Of a stretch of DNA of 64,000 nt, positions 47,637 through 57,191 are shown piece after piece (the first letter of the stretch is position 1; every line of letters begins with the position of its first letter). A program made the translations under genes and the position numbers. The notes beneath the pieces were generated by a model, which was not told where the DNA came from, searched no databases, and was given only the letters and a program-made list of their open reading frames with translations. Source of the DNA: Ascidiaceihabitans sp. (GTDB lineage: Bacteria; Pseudomonadota; Alphaproteobacteria; Rhodobacterales; Rhodobacteraceae). The stretch is taken from the NCBI GenBank assembly GCA_028825475.1, contig JAPKAB010000002.1, forward strand, positions 124,001-188,000. Direction: 5' to 3'.

Positions 47637-48835
47637 TACTCAGCCTCGTCTTGTGATCTAGATCTTGCCAATCTACGTGCTTGTCCACGCGGTTGTGAAA
47701 GCGCTTGGGCAAGTGCAGAAATATCAGTACGCAGCTCTGCCATGCTTTCCTGACGACCTGCGGAAATTTCTTCGAGAATGCGCAACATTTGGACATCTAT
47801 AGACCGCAATCGCATCCGACTTTCCGCGTCCATACCACCTTCGCCCCCACCTTGGCTTTCAAAGTGCGCGATAAGGCGTTCTTGACCAGCAGCAACACGT
47901 TCAAGGGCTGAATTTTCAGCATCCCCATGTTGCATTTGATATGTCATGCGTTCGATCGAATCGCTTAGTTGCCCAAGGCGTTCATCCACCATTGAGCGGC
48001 TGACGTCAGATTGAACAAACATCTGCTGCATTGCTTCCATCTGCTCTGCCATGTGGTCAAGAACACTTGTCATCGCTGCTTGTTCCGAGGATGCATCTTC
48101 ACCAGACGAGAAACCAACACGTGTTATTGAGCTAAGCCATTCTTCAAGCTCACGATAAAAGCGGTTCTGCCCATGGCCTGCAAACAGTTCCAAGATGCCG
48201 ACAACCAAAGACCCAGCGAGACCCAGCAATGATGAGGCAAAGGCAACGCCCATGCCACTCAGTTGTGATTCCAGCCCTGTCATCAAGCGGCCAAACACGG
48301 CGACGCTGGCCTCGCCATCTTTTGGGGCTAGGCTGCGGATGGTGTCGACCAATGCTGGTACTGTCGTTGCCAAGCCATAAAAGGTTCCAAGCAGCCCCAA
48401 GAAGATTAGTGTGTTGACGATATAGCGCGTAATTTCGCGGGCTTCATCAATCCGCGTTGCAACGGAATCCAAGATAGAGCGCGTTGACGATGTATTGATC
48501 TGCATCCGCGCACCACGTGTGCGCAATAGTGATGCCAAAGGCGCAAGTAACTGCGGTGCTTTTGAATTCACTTCAGAAGTATCAGAGGCAAACCGTTTAA
48601 GCCAAATGACGGATCCGATCAGTTGGAACACTTGCCAAAAACAGGCAACGACACCAATCAAAAACACCAAAAAGATAAAGCTGTTGAGCTGCGGGTTGGC
48701 TTCGAACACAGGCAACACCTGTGGAAGCGCAACAAATGCGCCAAATGTGGTCAAGCCAATCACCGTCAACATCAGTACGATCTGGCGTACTGGTTGCGTG
48801 AAATGTGGCTGTGCCTCGTTGTCTGCCTGCGCCAT
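47636..48835 (-). CDS. MotA/TolQ/ExbB (ZorA-like) proton channel protein
   Basis: A 399-residue inner-membrane protein. Transmembrane helices at about 18-40, 52-78, 138-160 and 195-220. The channel signature FLGLLGTFYGLATTVPALVD (about 143-162) and AFASSLLGLAGSLVVGILEL are typical of MotA/ExbB proteins. The region between helices 2 and 3 is cytoplasmic. The last about 170 residues form a cytoplasmic helical tail, as in ZorA. Paired with the downstream MotB-like gene by a one-base overlap. Probable five-subunit ring using the proton gradient to drive a peptidoglycan-linked rod. The purpose is not known. Confidence 0.88.
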   Translation of the reverse strand: MAQADNEAQPHFTQPVRQIVLMLTVIGLTTFGAFVALPQVLPVFEANPQLNSFIFLVFLIGVVACFWQVFQLIGSVIWLKRFASDTSEVNSKAPQLLAPLASLLRTRGARMQINTSSTRSILDSVATRIDEAREITRYIVNTLIFLGLLGTFYGLATTVPALVDTIRSLAPKDGEASVAVFGRLMTGLESQLSGMGVAFASSLLGLAGSLVVGILELFAGHGQNRFYRELEEWLSSITRVGFSSGEDASSEQAAMTSVLDHMAEQMEAMQQMFVQSDVSRSMVDERLGQLSDSIERMTYQMQHGDAENSALERVAAGQERLIAHFESQGGGEGGMDAESRMRLRSIDVQMLRILEEISAGRQESMAELRTDISALAQALSQPRGQARRLARSRSQDEAE

Positions 48836-48906
48836 GCGCCATGCTCCGGGCTTTGTGTCTGCTCTAGCCTACAACCTAGACAAAATTCACCTAAAGAGCC
48901 AAGGAA

Positions 48907-49437
48907 TTATGCAACCAACTCGCGGACCCGTTTTGTAAGCCACTCTAAATCAGGATCACGCAGGTCGATATCGCGTAAATGATTGGCTGTGTTGTACAAA
49001 TATTCCCAATTTGGCCCACGCCCACCGACCGCATTGGCGATAATTTGCGCTTGCTCTTCCAATGGCAAATCACTGCAATATTGTTCATGGCTTTCGTCAA
49101 TGACATAGGTAACGGCGTCAACACGACGCCCATCAGTAAAATCTAACGGTAGGGTTTTCTCTATGTACGCAGAGGATACCAATTCACGCTCACGCAAATA
49201 TTGAAGTGTTACGTCCTCTTTCCCCGCAGCAACTGCAAAGGCAACACCCGCACATTGCGCGCCTTGACGTTCATCGAGTGCCAGAACCAAACCGGGATCT
49301 TCGATCGTCCCACGATGGTGAATTGAACGCATGCAGAATGAACGCGCGTAGTTTGGCAAAGTTGCCACCACCTGCTCCGCGATTTCGAAACCAGGGTTCC
49401 ACAAAAGGCTTCCGTATCCAAACACCCACATCGTCAT
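48907..49437 (-). CDS. ChaC-type gamma-glutamylcyclotransferase
   Basis: A 176-residue enzyme of the ChaC family, which cleaves glutathione (or gamma-glutamyl peptides) to 5-oxoproline and a dipeptide. The substrate-binding YGSL motif is in VFGYGSLLWNPGFE (residues 5-18); a CMRSIHHRGTIEDPGLVLAL strand pair and EYLYNTANHLRDI follow. ATG at 49437 gives the family start; a longer frame upstream overlaps the divergent gene. It is upstream of, and on the same strand as, the MotA/MotB-like pair (71-base gap); co-transcription is possible. Confidence 0.9.
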   Translation of the reverse strand: MTMWVFGYGSLLWNPGFEIAEQVVATLPNYARSFCMRSIHHRGTIEDPGLVLALDERQGAQCAGVAFAVAAGKEDVTLQYLRERELVSSAYIEKTLPLDFTDGRRVDAVTYVIDESHEQYCSDLPLEEQAQIIANAVGGRGPNWEYLYNTANHLRDIDLRDPDLEWLTKRVRELVA

Positions 49438-49510
49438 TCGCAACACCACTCTGGTTCTTTTAACTGACCTTGGATAAACCCGATTTCGAACCAAAGAGAA
49501 AGGGTCTGTT

Positions 49511-50515
49511 ATGCGTTGGCTATTGTGGATCGTCCTACTTGTGACTGTTTTGTGGTGTGCGTGGTGGGCCATCTTTGGATTTAGTTTGCAAGCTGCCCTT
49601 GATGCTTGGTTCGAGGATCGACGTGATGTCGGCTGGCAGGCGGATTATGTTTCCCTTGATTTGCGCGGATTTCCCGCGCGTGTTGACGCAGACATGACTG
49701 ATATCGTGTTGGCTGACCCCGATACTGGCGTAGTGGTAAACCTGCCTGCGTTAAAGATTGGTGCACCAACTTACTGGCCTGGCGATCTTACCCTTGTGCT
49801 TCCGACTGATGCTATTTCCTTTGTCACATCAGAAAATCGGTCGACTTTAAAGATTGCGCAAAGCGTTGCTGATCTTAAGCTGCACCCCGGTGCCGCGCTA
49901 GAGCTTGAGCAGATATCAGCGTTAACTGGCCCTTGGTCACTGAATACGAACGATCAGACAGCGTTAAGTGCAGACAACTTGCGCCTGACGATGAACCAAA
50001 ATGAAACAGTTTCTGAACGGTACGAAATTACCGCTGAAGCCGCAAAACTAAAACCTGGTGACGCGCCACGTGCGGCCCTTCGCTTGCCTGAAGATTGGCC
50101 GTTGACCTTTGACACCTTCACACTTGATGCGGACATCATCTTCAACAAACCTTGGGATTTAAGTGCGATTGAAACCGCAAGGCCACAACCGCGACAAATC
50201 AAACTGAAACTGGCGGAAGCAGCATGGGCAGATCTGCGGCTCTTTTTTGCGGCCGACCTAGAAATCGATGCAACGGGCACTCCAACTGGCACAATCAATA
50301 TTCAGGCGGAAAACTGGCAAATTATGTTAGATTTGGCTGAACGTTCTGGCGTTCTAAGCAATAGTTTACGCCAGCAAGCGGAAAGCGGTCTTAGCACCCT
50401 AGCCCGTTTCTCTGGAGACCCAAGCGCATTGGACGTTCAACTAAACTTGCGCGGCGGATTGATGCTGGTCGGGTTCATTCCAATTGGCCCTGCCCCAAAA
50501 ATCATTTTGCGTTAA
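49511..50515 (+). CDS. DUF2125 family membrane-anchored protein
   Basis: A 334-residue protein with one N-terminal signal-anchor helix (RWLLWIVLLVTVLWCAWWAI, 2-21) and a periplasmic beta-rich domain. The stretch ADYVSLDLRGFPARVDADMT (45-64) is the DUF2125 hallmark. Found throughout alphaproteobacteria; function unknown. AAAGGG ribosome site. Its stop codon overlaps that of the convergent extensin gene by four bases. Confidence 0.92.
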   Translation: MRWLLWIVLLVTVLWCAWWAIFGFSLQAALDAWFEDRRDVGWQADYVSLDLRGFPARVDADMTDIVLADPDTGVVVNLPALKIGAPTYWPGDLTLVLPTDAISFVTSENRSTLKIAQSVADLKLHPGAALELEQISALTGPWSLNTNDQTALSADNLRLTMNQNETVSERYEITAEAAKLKPGDAPRAALRLPEDWPLTFDTFTLDADIIFNKPWDLSAIETARPQPRQIKLKLAEAAWADLRLFFAADLEIDATGTPTGTINIQAENWQIMLDLAERSGVLSNSLRQQAESGLSTLARFSGDPSALDVQLNLRGGLMLVGFIPIGPAPKIILR

Positions 50516-51285
50516 CGGCAATATGGTCCACTTCGGTAGCAGGCTGTGTCAAAATGAAAGTGGTCCTGATGATAGCGGTCGGCATTGGGGCCTAAGACAG
50601 TCCCAAATGGTCCACAGGCAGTTTTGTGTGCACGGCGCATGGTTTTGCTATCCGCGTTGTGCCACCCCTTGAGGACGCTGATCGTACGACCATCATTCAA
50701 AACCAACCCCGAAATATCAATAGCACGGCCTTTGCCATGCTCTGAAATCTTGGCACCCGCCTTATTGTTGCGGGTCCGACAAGAATAATGCGCAGCAACT
50801 TTCAGGCCAGACAATCCGCCACCCTTGCTGCCAACAGCTGGTTTGACGCCTTTGTTAATCCATCGTTTCAACGCTTTAGCTGTTCCACAGTCCATCACAG
50901 ATTGCTGGCTCAAAGATACACCAGCAACGCTACGCACGCGCACCCCATGTTCAACGCCACACCCAATCAGTTTACCCGGAACTCGCCCAACAACTTCGCC
51001 CTGAATATCGAGATCACCGCAAACTGCACCTTTGAAACGTTTGCGCTTACGGGCCATCGCCTCTGTCACAACACCACTTGGCCGCAAATTTGGGCGCAGC
51101 GATAGACTTGTGCCAGCCGACGCAGCCGCAACCAGATGCAACTGGGCCTCAAGTGGGCGTTCGGCCAACGGTTCAACATTGCGGGCACCTGTCCCAGCAC
51201 GCCCTACAGGACGCAAAGATAGATCCAGGCCCGCCCACGCCACATCTGCCATCACGATAGTTGCGACAAACACAAGACGGATCAT
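50512..51285 (-). CDS. extensin-like C-terminal family protein (M15-like fold)
   Basis: A 257-residue secreted protein with signal peptide [19 protein letters not shown]. The extensin-like C domain occupies about 85-257. It carries the LAS-type metal pattern: SEHGKGRAIDI (His then Asp) and YHQDHFHFDTACY (HxH). Thus a peptidoglycan- or peptide-directed zinc peptidase is plausible, although activity is unproven in the family. Its start overlaps the tyrC stop by four bases, so it is the third gene of hisC-tyrC-extensin. Coupling of a wall protein to amino acid synthesis is common in related genomes but unexplained. Confidence 0.9.
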   Translation of the reverse strand: MIRLVFVATIVMADVAWAGLDLSLRPVGRAGTGARNVEPLAERPLEAQLHLVAAASAGTSLSLRPNLRPSGVVTEAMARKRKRFKGAVCGDLDIQGEVVGRVPGKLIGCGVEHGVRVRSVAGVSLSQQSVMDCGTAKALKRWINKGVKPAVGSKGGGLSGLKVAAHYSCRTRNNKAGAKISEHGKGRAIDISGLVLNDGRTISVLKGWHNADSKTMRRAHKTACGPFGTVLGPNADRYHQDHFHFDTACYRSGPYCR

Positions 51286-52205
51286 TCGCCGTCCTTTGCA
51301 CCACGGCCAAAGTTTGGTGCAGCCGTGTCTTGCCCCGCCTCAATGATGCCACGTCTAATAGCACGCGTGCGGGTGAAATAATCAAACAAGTGATCGCCGT
51401 CACCTGTCCGAATAGCACGTTGCAGCGCAAACAGTTCCTCGGTGAAGCGCCCAAGAATTTCCAAGGTCGCTTCTTTGTTACTTAGGAATACATCGCGCCA
51501 CATCGTTGGGTCGCTTGCTGCGATCCGGGTAAAGTCGCGAAATCCAGCAGCTGAGTACTTGATAACTTCGCCATCCGTCACGCGGCCTAAGTCATCTGCG
51601 ACACCAACCATTGTGTAGGCAATAAGATGGGGCGCGTGGCTGGTGACCGCAAGAACAAGATCGTGGTGTTCTGCGTCCATTTCCTCAACATTTGAACCCA
51701 TACCTTCCCAAAGCGCACGCAACTGAGCGATCGCATCAGTTGATGTGTTTTCCGCTGGAACCAATAGGCACCAACGGTTGTCAAACAGTTCTGCAAATCC
51801 GGCTTCGGGGCCTGAGTGTTCGGTACCAGCAAGCGGATGCGCAGGGATAAAATGCACGTTGTCAGGCAGATGTGGTCCAACAGATTGGATAACATCCTGC
51901 TTAACTGAACCAACATCAGAAACCGTGGCCCCTGCTTTGAGCGACCCTGCGATTTCTGCGGCAACTGTCCCCATCACGCCCACGGGTACGCACAACACAA
52001 CCAAATCGGCGTCTTTTACGGCTTCTTTGACGTCATCATATACGTGGTCGCACAGTCCGATTTTACGGGCCGTGTCACGTGTCTCCGCACTGCGTGCAAA
52101 ACCGACAACTTCGCCTGCTAACCCAGAACGTTTCATTGCCCAAAACATGGAGGATGCAATCAGCCCAAGGCCAATCAAAGCGACGCGATCATATACTTTG
52201 GTCAT
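51282..52205 (-). CDS. tyrC: prephenate/arogenate (cyclohexadienyl) dehydrogenase
   Basis: A 307-residue NAD(P)-dependent dehydrogenase of tyrosine synthesis. Rossmann loop [15 protein letters not shown] (12-26), [31 protein letters not shown] (prephenate site) and [13 protein letters not shown] are visible. TyrA-type without chorismate mutase or ACT domain. Overlaps hisC and the extensin gene by four bases each, forming a tight operon. Confidence 0.94.
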   Translation of the reverse strand: MTKVYDRVALIGLGLIASSMFWAMKRSGLAGEVVGFARSAETRDTARKIGLCDHVYDDVKEAVKDADLVVLCVPVGVMGTVAAEIAGSLKAGATVSDVGSVKQDVIQSVGPHLPDNVHFIPAHPLAGTEHSGPEAGFAELFDNRWCLLVPAENTSTDAIAQLRALWEGMGSNVEEMDAEHHDLVLAVTSHAPHLIAYTMVGVADDLGRVTDGEVIKYSAAGFRDFTRIAASDPTMWRDVFLSNKEATLEILGRFTEELFALQRAIRTGDGDHLFDYFTRTRAIRRGIIEAGQDTAAPNFGRGAKDGE

Positions 52206-53287
52206 TTTTTGCCTGCTTTAAAATTTTGAATGGCCCCAAGAACAAGGCGACATGCGCTTTCGTCACCAACCGTGATACGAAGTGCGTTGGGCAACTTATA
52301 GCCCGCAACACGGCGAACAACCAAACCTTGGGATTGCAGATAAGTATCGCAATTCTCTGCCTCAGCCTGATTGGCGAAACGTGCCAAAATAAAGTTGGCT
52401 TGGCTCACATCCGATGGGACGCCGATCTCGGACAACCCATTCGCCAACCAGGTGCGCCACTTTTCGTTCTCGTGGCGGCAGTAGTTTGTGTATTCCAAGT
52501 CACGCATTGCGGCCTCTGCTGCGTCCAATGCTGATTGGCTAAGGTTGAACGGGCCACGGATTCGATTCAAGACATTGACCAATGCAGCAGGACCATATCC
52601 CCAGCCAACGCGTAGGCTGCCCAATCCATACAGTTTGGAAAATGTGCGCGTCATAAAGACATTTTCGCGCTTATCGACCAAAGCGGCACCGCCATCATAC
52701 CCCTCAACGAATTCCGCGTAGGCACCATCAAGGACAAGGATCGCTTGGGGCGGCAAAGCATCAGCGAGACGGGCAATCTCGGCCTCGCCGATCATCGTAC
52801 CCGTTGGGTTGTTGGGATTGGCAATAAACACCAACTTGGTCTTGGGAGTACAAGCTTCGAGAATGGCATCCACGTCAGTGACGCGTTCGTTCTCACGCAC
52901 CTCAACAGGGGTCGCGCCCGCAGACAAGGCAGAAATGCGATACATCGCAAAACCATGTTCGGTGTGGATCACCTCATCACCTGGCCCCGCAAAGGCCTGG
53001 CATAAAAATGCGATAATTTCATCGGAGCCCGCGCCACAGATAATACGATCAGCATCGAGTGATAAAACCTCACCAATCGCTCTGCGTACCCCAATCTGAT
53101 CCGAGGACGGGTAACGGTGCAGGTTGTTGGCCGCCCGTTGATATGCTTCGATTGCTTTAGGGCTTGGGCCTAATGGATTTTCATTCGAGCTAAGTTTGAT
53201 GACATTATCCACGCCTTCAATATGGGCTGCACCGCTTTGGTACAGCTCAATATCCATAATGCCTGGTTGCGCCTTGATAGATGTCAT
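52202..53287 (-). CDS. hisC: histidinol-phosphate aminotransferase
   Basis: A 361-residue fold-type-I PLP aminotransferase. Key parts: [57 protein letters not shown] and the PLP-lysine motif [17 protein letters not shown]. In hisC-tyrC arrangements the enzyme may also transaminate aromatic keto acids; this is inference from the neighbour. ATG at 53287 is chosen (GAGGG upstream); an in-frame ATG five codons earlier is possible. Confidence 0.93.
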   Translation of the reverse strand: MTSIKAQPGIMDIELYQSGAAHIEGVDNVIKLSSNENPLGPSPKAIEAYQRAANNLHRYPSSDQIGVRRAIGEVLSLDADRIICGAGSDEIIAFLCQAFAGPGDEVIHTEHGFAMYRISALSAGATPVEVRENERVTDVDAILEACTPKTKLVFIANPNNPTGTMIGEAEIARLADALPPQAILVLDGAYAEFVEGYDGGAALVDKRENVFMTRTFSKLYGLGSLRVGWGYGPAALVNVLNRIRGPFNLSQSALDAAEAAMRDLEYTNYCRHENEKWRTWLANGLSEIGVPSDVSQANFILARFANQAEAENCDTYLQSQGLVVRRVAGYKLPNALRITVGDESACRLVLGAIQNFKAGKK

Positions 53288-53389
53288 TTCATCAGCCCTC
53301 ATTTGTCAGGACAGACATATCGTTCTGAGCACCACAATAAAAGCTGGATTTCTGACGCACCCAAATTTCCGCTGGAAGTGTCACAAACG

Positions 53390-53417
53390 AAAAAGGCCGC
53401 CCAAATTGGACGGCCTT
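53390..53417 (-). terminator. terminator of rpsD
   Basis: On the minus strand: AAGGCCGTCC-AATTT-GGGCGGCCTT followed by TTTCG, 26 bases past the stop. Confidence 0.85.
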
Positions 53418-53442
53418 AATACTATTCGAATTTCGGCGAAGA

Positions 53443-54063
53443 TTAGTTCTTCGCGTAGAATTCAACAACCAAGTTTGGCTCCATAACAACTGGGTACGGA
53501 ACGTCGCCCAATGTTGGTGTGCGCACAAATGTTGCAGTCATTTTTGAGTGGTCAACGTCCATGTAATCAGGAACGTCGCGCTCAGCCAATTGTGTGGCTT
53601 CTAGCAAAACGGCCAATTGCTTGGAACGATCACGTACTTCAATCACATCACCCTCTTTAACGCGGTATGATGGGATGTTTACTTTTTTACCGTTCACTTT
53701 GACGTGGCCGTGGTTCACGAACTGACGCGCAGCAAATACAGTTGCTACGAATTTAGCGCGGTACACAACAGCGTCCAAGCGGCGTTCTAGTAGGCCGATC
53801 AAGTTTTCACCTGTATCGCCACCAACACGAACTGCTTCGCCATAGATGCGACGGAATTGCTTTTCTGTAAGATCGCCGTAGTAACCTTTTAGCTTTTGCT
53901 TTGCGCGCAGCTGGATACCGAAGTCGGACAATTTGCCCTTACGACGTTGACCGTGCTGGCCTGGGCCATATTCACGGCGGTTTACTGGGGATTTAGCGCG
54001 ACCCCAGATGTTTTCGCCCATGCGACGGTCAATTTTATGTTTGGCAGACGTACGTTTAGTCAC
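53443..54063 (-). CDS. rpsD: 30S ribosomal protein S4
   Basis: A 206-residue primary 16S rRNA-binding protein that nucleates the 5' domain. N-terminal [20 protein letters not shown], the central [20 protein letters not shown] and the S4 RNA-binding domain [20 protein letters not shown] are clear. A GTG at 54063 is chosen for its strong GGAGAT ribosome site and exact family start; a longer open frame upstream is not used. Stand-alone gene with its own consensus-like promoter and terminator, not in the alpha operon. Confidence 0.98.
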   Translation of the reverse strand: MTKRTSAKHKIDRRMGENIWGRAKSPVNRREYGPGQHGQRRKGKLSDFGIQLRAKQKLKGYYGDLTEKQFRRIYGEAVRVGGDTGENLIGLLERRLDAVVYRAKFVATVFAARQFVNHGHVKVNGKKVNIPSYRVKEGDVIEVRDRSKQLAVLLEATQLAERDVPDYMDVDHSKMTATFVRTPTLGDVPYPVVMEPNLVVEFYAKN

Positions 54064-54172
54064 GACTGATCTCCTTCTAAGGGTGCCATTTTTGGCTATG
54101 AAGGGCGTTGTCCTTTGGGCGAACCCCGACAGGCATCCCCTTGCAGGGGCCACCAACACCAATGAAGTCGCG

Positions 54173-54200
54173 CTTATACGGGGCGCAGGCACAGAGTCAA
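54173..54200 (-). promoter_or_regulatory. rpsD promoter
   Basis: On the minus strand TTGACT (54200-54195), a 16-base spacer and TATAAG (54178-54173), then GCGCGAC. The GC-rich discriminator is typical of stringently controlled ribosomal promoters. Confidence 0.7.
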
Positions 54201-54207
54201 CGGCGTT

Positions 54208-54777
54208 TTAGCGGATTAGTTTGGCAACTTCTGCATGACGTGGACAGGTCACTATGTGATCGTTGACCATTCCCACCGCTTCCATGAATGCATAGACGAT
54301 TGTTGGTCCGCAAAAACGGAAACCTTCCTTCATCAAATCCTTCGAAATTTGAGTCGACAATTCGGTAAAGGGAGGAACATCTGCTTGGGTCGCCCAATGA
54401 TTTTGGAGAGGCGCCCCACCCACATAATTCCACAAAAACGTATCAAATCCTTCACGTTGCTCAATCTTTTGCCAGACCCGCGCATTGCCAATGGTAGCTT
54501 CAATCTTACCACGATGACGAATAATTCCGGCGTCTTGCAAAAGGCGTTCAACGTCATCTTCACCCCAAGTCGCGATGATATTGGGGTCGAACCCTGCAAA
54601 CGCTGCGCGAAAATTTTCACGTTTTTTCAATATGGTAAGCCAACTCAGGCCAGCCTGAAACCCATCAAGCACCAGCTTTTCCCACAGCGCGCGGCTATCG
54701 TATTCCGGAACGCCCCAGTCGGCATCATGATAATCAACGTAAATTTGTTCGAGCCCAACCCAGCCGCAGCGTTCCAT
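54208..54777 (-). CDS. tag: DNA-3-methyladenine glycosylase I
   Basis: A 189-residue base-excision repair enzyme removing 3-methyladenine. Conserved MERCGWV start, YVDYHDADWGVPEYDSRALWE, LDGFQAGLSWLTILKKRENF (helix-hairpin-helix region) and the C-terminal EAVGMVNDHIVTCPRH (zinc ligand region) are seen. Tag proteins are constitutive in many bacteria. Separate from rpsD, whose promoter begins 8 bases past the tag stop on the same strand. Confidence 0.95.
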   Translation of the reverse strand: MERCGWVGLEQIYVDYHDADWGVPEYDSRALWEKLVLDGFQAGLSWLTILKKRENFRAAFAGFDPNIIATWGEDDVERLLQDAGIIRHRGKIEATIGNARVWQKIEQREGFDTFLWNYVGGAPLQNHWATQADVPPFTELSTQISKDLMKEGFRFCGPTIVYAFMEAVGMVNDHIVTCPRHAEVAKLIR

Positions 54778-54891
54778 AATAAATAACTTTCTAATTTAAG
54801 TGTCCGTCAATTAGCACAAAAAGCGCCCTTTAAGCCGTTATTAGATTGTGTCGCCTTGTGATAAAAACGGTTTGCAAAGAGGTGGCACACA

Positions 54892-55731
54892 ATGAATCAG
54901 CGAAACACACAAATGCAAGATGCAGGTGGCATAAAGCAGAGCCCACTTAACCTCGCTATTGCCAAACGTGACGGCCAGACCCTCGAGATGGTGGCCGCTG
55001 CCATCAAGCACAAACAAACACTTCTCGCTTATCAACCGGTCATGATGTCGAGTGACCCTCGCCAGGTTGGGTTTTATGAGGGCTTGATCCGTGTGATGGA
55101 CGCGACTGGACGTATTATACCAGCCAAGGATTTCATCCACGTTATCGAAGACACCGAATTGGGGCGGCGAATTGATTCACTCTCACTCAACATGGGGATG
55201 CAGTGCCTGTTCAATAAGCCCAACTTGCGGCTCTCTATCAACATGTCTGCACGCAGCATTGGGTTTGGCCCATGGAAGCGAAATTTTTACCGCTGGCTAG
55301 AGCGCGATGAAACTATCGCAGAACGCTTAATTCTTGAAATCACAGAAAGCTCAGCAATGGGCGAGCCACAAAAAGTCGTAAAGTTCATGGATGAGCTTCA
55401 ACTTTTAGGCGTCAGCTTTGCGCTGGATGATTTTGGATCAGGTCACACTGCATTACGTTACTTCAAAGACTTCATGTTTGACGTTCTTAAAATTGATGGG
55501 CAGTTCATCAAATCCATCGATAGCGACCCAGACAATCAAGTCTTGGTCCGTGCCATGATCGATATCGCAAAACATTTTGACATGCTTACCGTCGCCGAAT
55601 TTGTTGAAACACGAGCAGAGGCCGAAACACTAATCGCACTGGGTGCCGATTGCCTACAGGGCTTTTATTTCAGTGCCCCGTCAGTCCGCCCAAAGTGGTC
55701 TGAAAACAAGCCAGAGCACGCTGCGTCATAA
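54892..55731 (+). CDS. stand-alone EAL-domain c-di-GMP phosphodiesterase
   Basis: A 279-residue cytosolic protein almost wholly made of an EAL domain (about 35-275). All usual catalytic and metal residues are present: FYEGL (E63), LSINMSA (N117), EITESS (E152), LDDFGSGH (D179, D180), LKIDGQF (K200), VAEFVET (E236, E239) and LQGFYF (Q256). Hence hydrolysis of c-di-GMP to pGpG is expected. There is no GGDEF, PAS, or membrane segment, so control must come from expression or partners. Monocistronic. Confidence 0.92.
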   Translation: MNQRNTQMQDAGGIKQSPLNLAIAKRDGQTLEMVAAAIKHKQTLLAYQPVMMSSDPRQVGFYEGLIRVMDATGRIIPAKDFIHVIEDTELGRRIDSLSLNMGMQCLFNKPNLRLSINMSARSIGFGPWKRNFYRWLERDETIAERLILEITESSAMGEPQKVVKFMDELQLLGVSFALDDFGSGHTALRYFKDFMFDVLKIDGQFIKSIDSDPDNQVLVRAMIDIAKHFDMLTVAEFVETRAEAETLIALGADCLQGFYFSAPSVRPKWSENKPEHAAS

Positions 55732-55860
55732 CGGCATCTCGCTCTGCAGCCAGTTGTCGCACCCAAATAAATGATATTAGTATCCTTTTTGTAGAGCGTT
55801 GGTCCACTTTTAGATCAACGAAACTACCTAGCACTTAGACAAATTAGAGGATCTATTTTC

Positions 55861-57036
55861 ATGACCAACATCGTCATTGCGTCCGCGGCGCGCACAGCAG
55901 TGGGCAGCTTCGGCGGCGCATTCGCCAACACACCAGCCCATGATTTGGGTACATCCGTATTGGAAGCAATCGTCGAACGGGCCGGAATTGAAAAAGCCGA
56001 AGTCTCTGAAACTATCCTCGGCCAAGTCTTAACCGCAGCACAGGGCCAAAACCCTGCGCGCCAAGCGCACATTAACGCAGGCCTTCCCCAAGAAGCATCA
56101 GCTTGGTCAATCAACCAGGTTTGTGGTTCGGGCCTTCGCGCGGTTGCACTTGCCGCCCAGCACATCCAACTAGGTGACGCGGAAATCGTTGCAGCCGGTG
56201 GTCAAGAAAACATGACCCTTAGCCCCCATGCCGCGCATCTACGTGCAGGCCATAAAATGGGCGACATGAAATACATAGATACGATGATCCGCGATGGGCT
56301 GTGGGATGCCTTTAACGGATACCACATGGGCCAAACTGCGGAAAATGTTGCTGAGAAATGGAAAATCACTCGTGACATGCAAGACGAATTTGCAGTTGCA
56401 TCCCAGAACAAAGCAGAAGCTGCACAGCTTGCTGGACGGTTTGCGGATGAGATTGCAGCCTTCACAGTTAAGACCCGTAAAGGCGATATTATTGTCGACG
56501 CTGACGAATACATTCGTCATGGCGCAACTATGGCTTCGATGCAGAAATTGCGTCCAGCCTTTGCAAAGGAAGGATCTGTGACGGCAGCAAATGCCTCTGG
56601 CCTGAACGACGGTGCAGCTGCCGCCCTATTGATGACGGCAGATGATGCCGAAAAGCGTGGCATTGAGCCACTTGCACGGATTGCGTCCTATGCAACCGCA
56701 GGTCTGGACCCGGCAATCATGGGCGTTGGCCCCATTCACGCAAGTCGCAAGGCATTGGAAAAGGCCGGCTGGAAAGCAGAAGATTTAGACCTTGTTGAAG
56801 CAAATGAAGCGTTCGCGGCCCAGGCCTGTGCCGTAAACAGGGAAATGGGTTGGAACCCAGATGTCGTCAACGTCAACGGTGGTGCAATCGCGATTGGACA
56901 TCCAATTGGGGCATCTGGCGCACGAATCTTGAACACGTTGTTGTTTGAGATGAAGCGCCGTGGGGCGAAAAAAGGGCTCGCCACCCTATGTATTGGCGGT
57001 GGAATGGGCGTTGCAATGTGTCTTGAGCGACCATAA
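55861..57036 (+). CDS. phaA: acetyl-CoA acetyltransferase (beta-ketothiolase)
   Basis: A 391-residue thiolase condensing two acetyl-CoA to acetoacetyl-CoA, first step of PHB synthesis. Acyl-accepting Cys in [14 protein letters not shown] (C88), the [20 protein letters not shown] His and [10 protein letters not shown] Cys near the C-terminus are all present. AGAGGAT ribosome site. phaB follows after 155 bases that contain a terminator, so the two are not a simple operon. phaC is not in the window. Confidence 0.95.
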   Translation: MTNIVIASAARTAVGSFGGAFANTPAHDLGTSVLEAIVERAGIEKAEVSETILGQVLTAAQGQNPARQAHINAGLPQEASAWSINQVCGSGLRAVALAAQHIQLGDAEIVAAGGQENMTLSPHAAHLRAGHKMGDMKYIDTMIRDGLWDAFNGYHMGQTAENVAEKWKITRDMQDEFAVASQNKAEAAQLAGRFADEIAAFTVKTRKGDIIVDADEYIRHGATMASMQKLRPAFAKEGSVTAANASGLNDGAAAALLMTADDAEKRGIEPLARIASYATAGLDPAIMGVGPIHASRKALEKAGWKAEDLDLVEANEAFAAQACAVNREMGWNPDVVNVNGGAIAIGHPIGASGARILNTLLFEMKRRGAKKGLATLCIGGGMGVAMCLERP

Positions 57037-57056
57037 GCACTTTGAAAGTCACAGGA

Positions 57057-57084
57057 AAGGCGGGCCAGTGTCCCGCCTTTTTTG
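57057..57084 (+). terminator. terminator of phaA
   Basis: AAGGCGGG-N7-CCCGCCTT followed by TTTTG. Confidence 0.9.
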
Positions 57085-57124
57085 TTTTTAAACAATATCT
57101 TAATAAATCAACAAATTCCAACAC

Positions 57125-57168
57125 GTAATTATATTGCTAATTATTATTTTATTTTGTAATTAGATTGC
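57125..57168 (+). promoter_or_regulatory. AT-rich direct repeats upstream of phaB
   Basis: GTAATTATATTGC (57125-57137) and GTAATTAGATTGC (57156-57168) match in 12 of 13 bases and are 31 bases (about three helix turns) apart in a stretch with almost no G or C. The second copy ends 23 bases before the phaB start. Likely binding sites for a phaB regulator (inference). Confidence 0.5.
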
Positions 57169-57191
57169 GAGAATAATTTAGGAGATTTAAA

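Noticed and set aside
45615-49437. A complete Zorya anti-phage system
   Set aside because: Only ZorA/ZorB-like genes are present. No ZorC, ZorD helicase or ZorE nuclease lies in the flanks, which are ChaC, DUF2125 and the clpA-M23 pair.
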